Assembly: GCA_946480015.1 (NCBI GenBank)
Contig: CAMLIL010000011.1
Location: 1-64,000 of the forward strand
DNA length: 64,000 bases
Origin: an uncultured Oxalobacteraceae bacterium
GTDB taxonomy: Bacteria > Pseudomonadota > Gammaproteobacteria > Burkholderiales > Burkholderiaceae
Direction of reading: 5' to 3'
The position numbers and the translations under genes were made by a program. The notes under the pieces were generated by a model. The model saw nothing but the letters and a program-made list of their open reading frames with translations, had not been told where the DNA came from and made no database searches. Of this stretch, positions 63,903 to 64,000 are shown piece by piece (the stretch's first letter is position 1; the number at the start of each line of letters is the position of its first letter).

Positions 63903-64000
63903 GGAACCTCCAAAATTGGCATTTCGACGCAATATTATTGCTCAAATCGCGCATTTGTGGGTGCGGTTTGAAATTTAATGCCGGGGTCCGGAGACTATAC

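Overview
The window is a high-GC chromosomal segment of a betaproteobacterium. Gene families and neighbourhoods (hslV-hslU, dksA with a CobW GTPase, xerC-DUF484-dapF-lpxL, metK, ahcY-metF with a SAH riboswitch, GBP-type porins, a complete general secretion pathway) fit Burkholderiales, most likely Oxalobacteraceae of the Massilia/Duganella type. This placement rests on gene content only. No rRNA, tRNA or CRISPR array was seen.

Layout. 1-4.2 kb (+): the end of gpmA, an EnvC-like amidase activator, a C-terminal processing protease and moeB. 4.2-6.0 kb (-): a secreted GH30 glycosidase with two LacI-type operator-like sites upstream. 6.4-17.5 kb (+): one type II secretion operon in the order G-H-I-J-K-L-M-N-D-E-F-C, followed by a patatin/POTRA/beta-barrel (type Vd) protein. 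19.7-31.4 kb (mostly -): a PhyH-like dioxygenase, an XRE regulator, hslUV with a sigma32-type promoter, a STAS protein, a cysteine-poor DksA, a CobW GTPase, xerC, DUF484 and two porins. 31.8-36.1 kb: a Sel1-repeat protein, dapF and two lipid A acyltransferases. 36.2-40.9 kb: the methyl cycle (metK, ahcY, metF) with two leader RNAs, then 5-formyl-THF cyclo-ligase. 41-48.4 kb (+): lytic transglycosylase, NAD-binding protein, GST, cca, dihaem cytochrome c peroxidase-like protein and a diguanylate cyclase.

48.4-58.4 kb is an accessory island, visibly AT-rich in its 48.4-53.2 kb part. Read on the minus strand it runs vgrG, DUF2169 adaptor, DUF4150 (PAAR-like) protein, a tiny ORF and a toxin with an SHH-type nuclease tail. 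After these come seven immunity-like genes: four of one unrecognised family and three GAD-like/DUF1851 proteins. They are interspersed with broken toxin tails and duplicated fragments. No structural type VI secretion genes are present, so this is an orphan effector-immunity locus. Its outer edge carries a chimeric scar copied from the cytochrome peroxidase and cyclase genes on the other side.

58.5-60.3 kb (+): a 2-hydroxyacid dehydrogenase and an SDR. 60.3-63.3 kb is a compact SigF/NrsF-type oxidative (hypochlorite) response module. One divergent arm encodes an ECF sigma factor and its membrane anti-sigma factor; the other encodes a cytochrome b, a YedY-like molybdopterin enzyme and a methionine-rich MXKDX peptide. 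Two exact SigF-type promoter matches lie between the arms. An Lrp/AsnC regulator closes the window.
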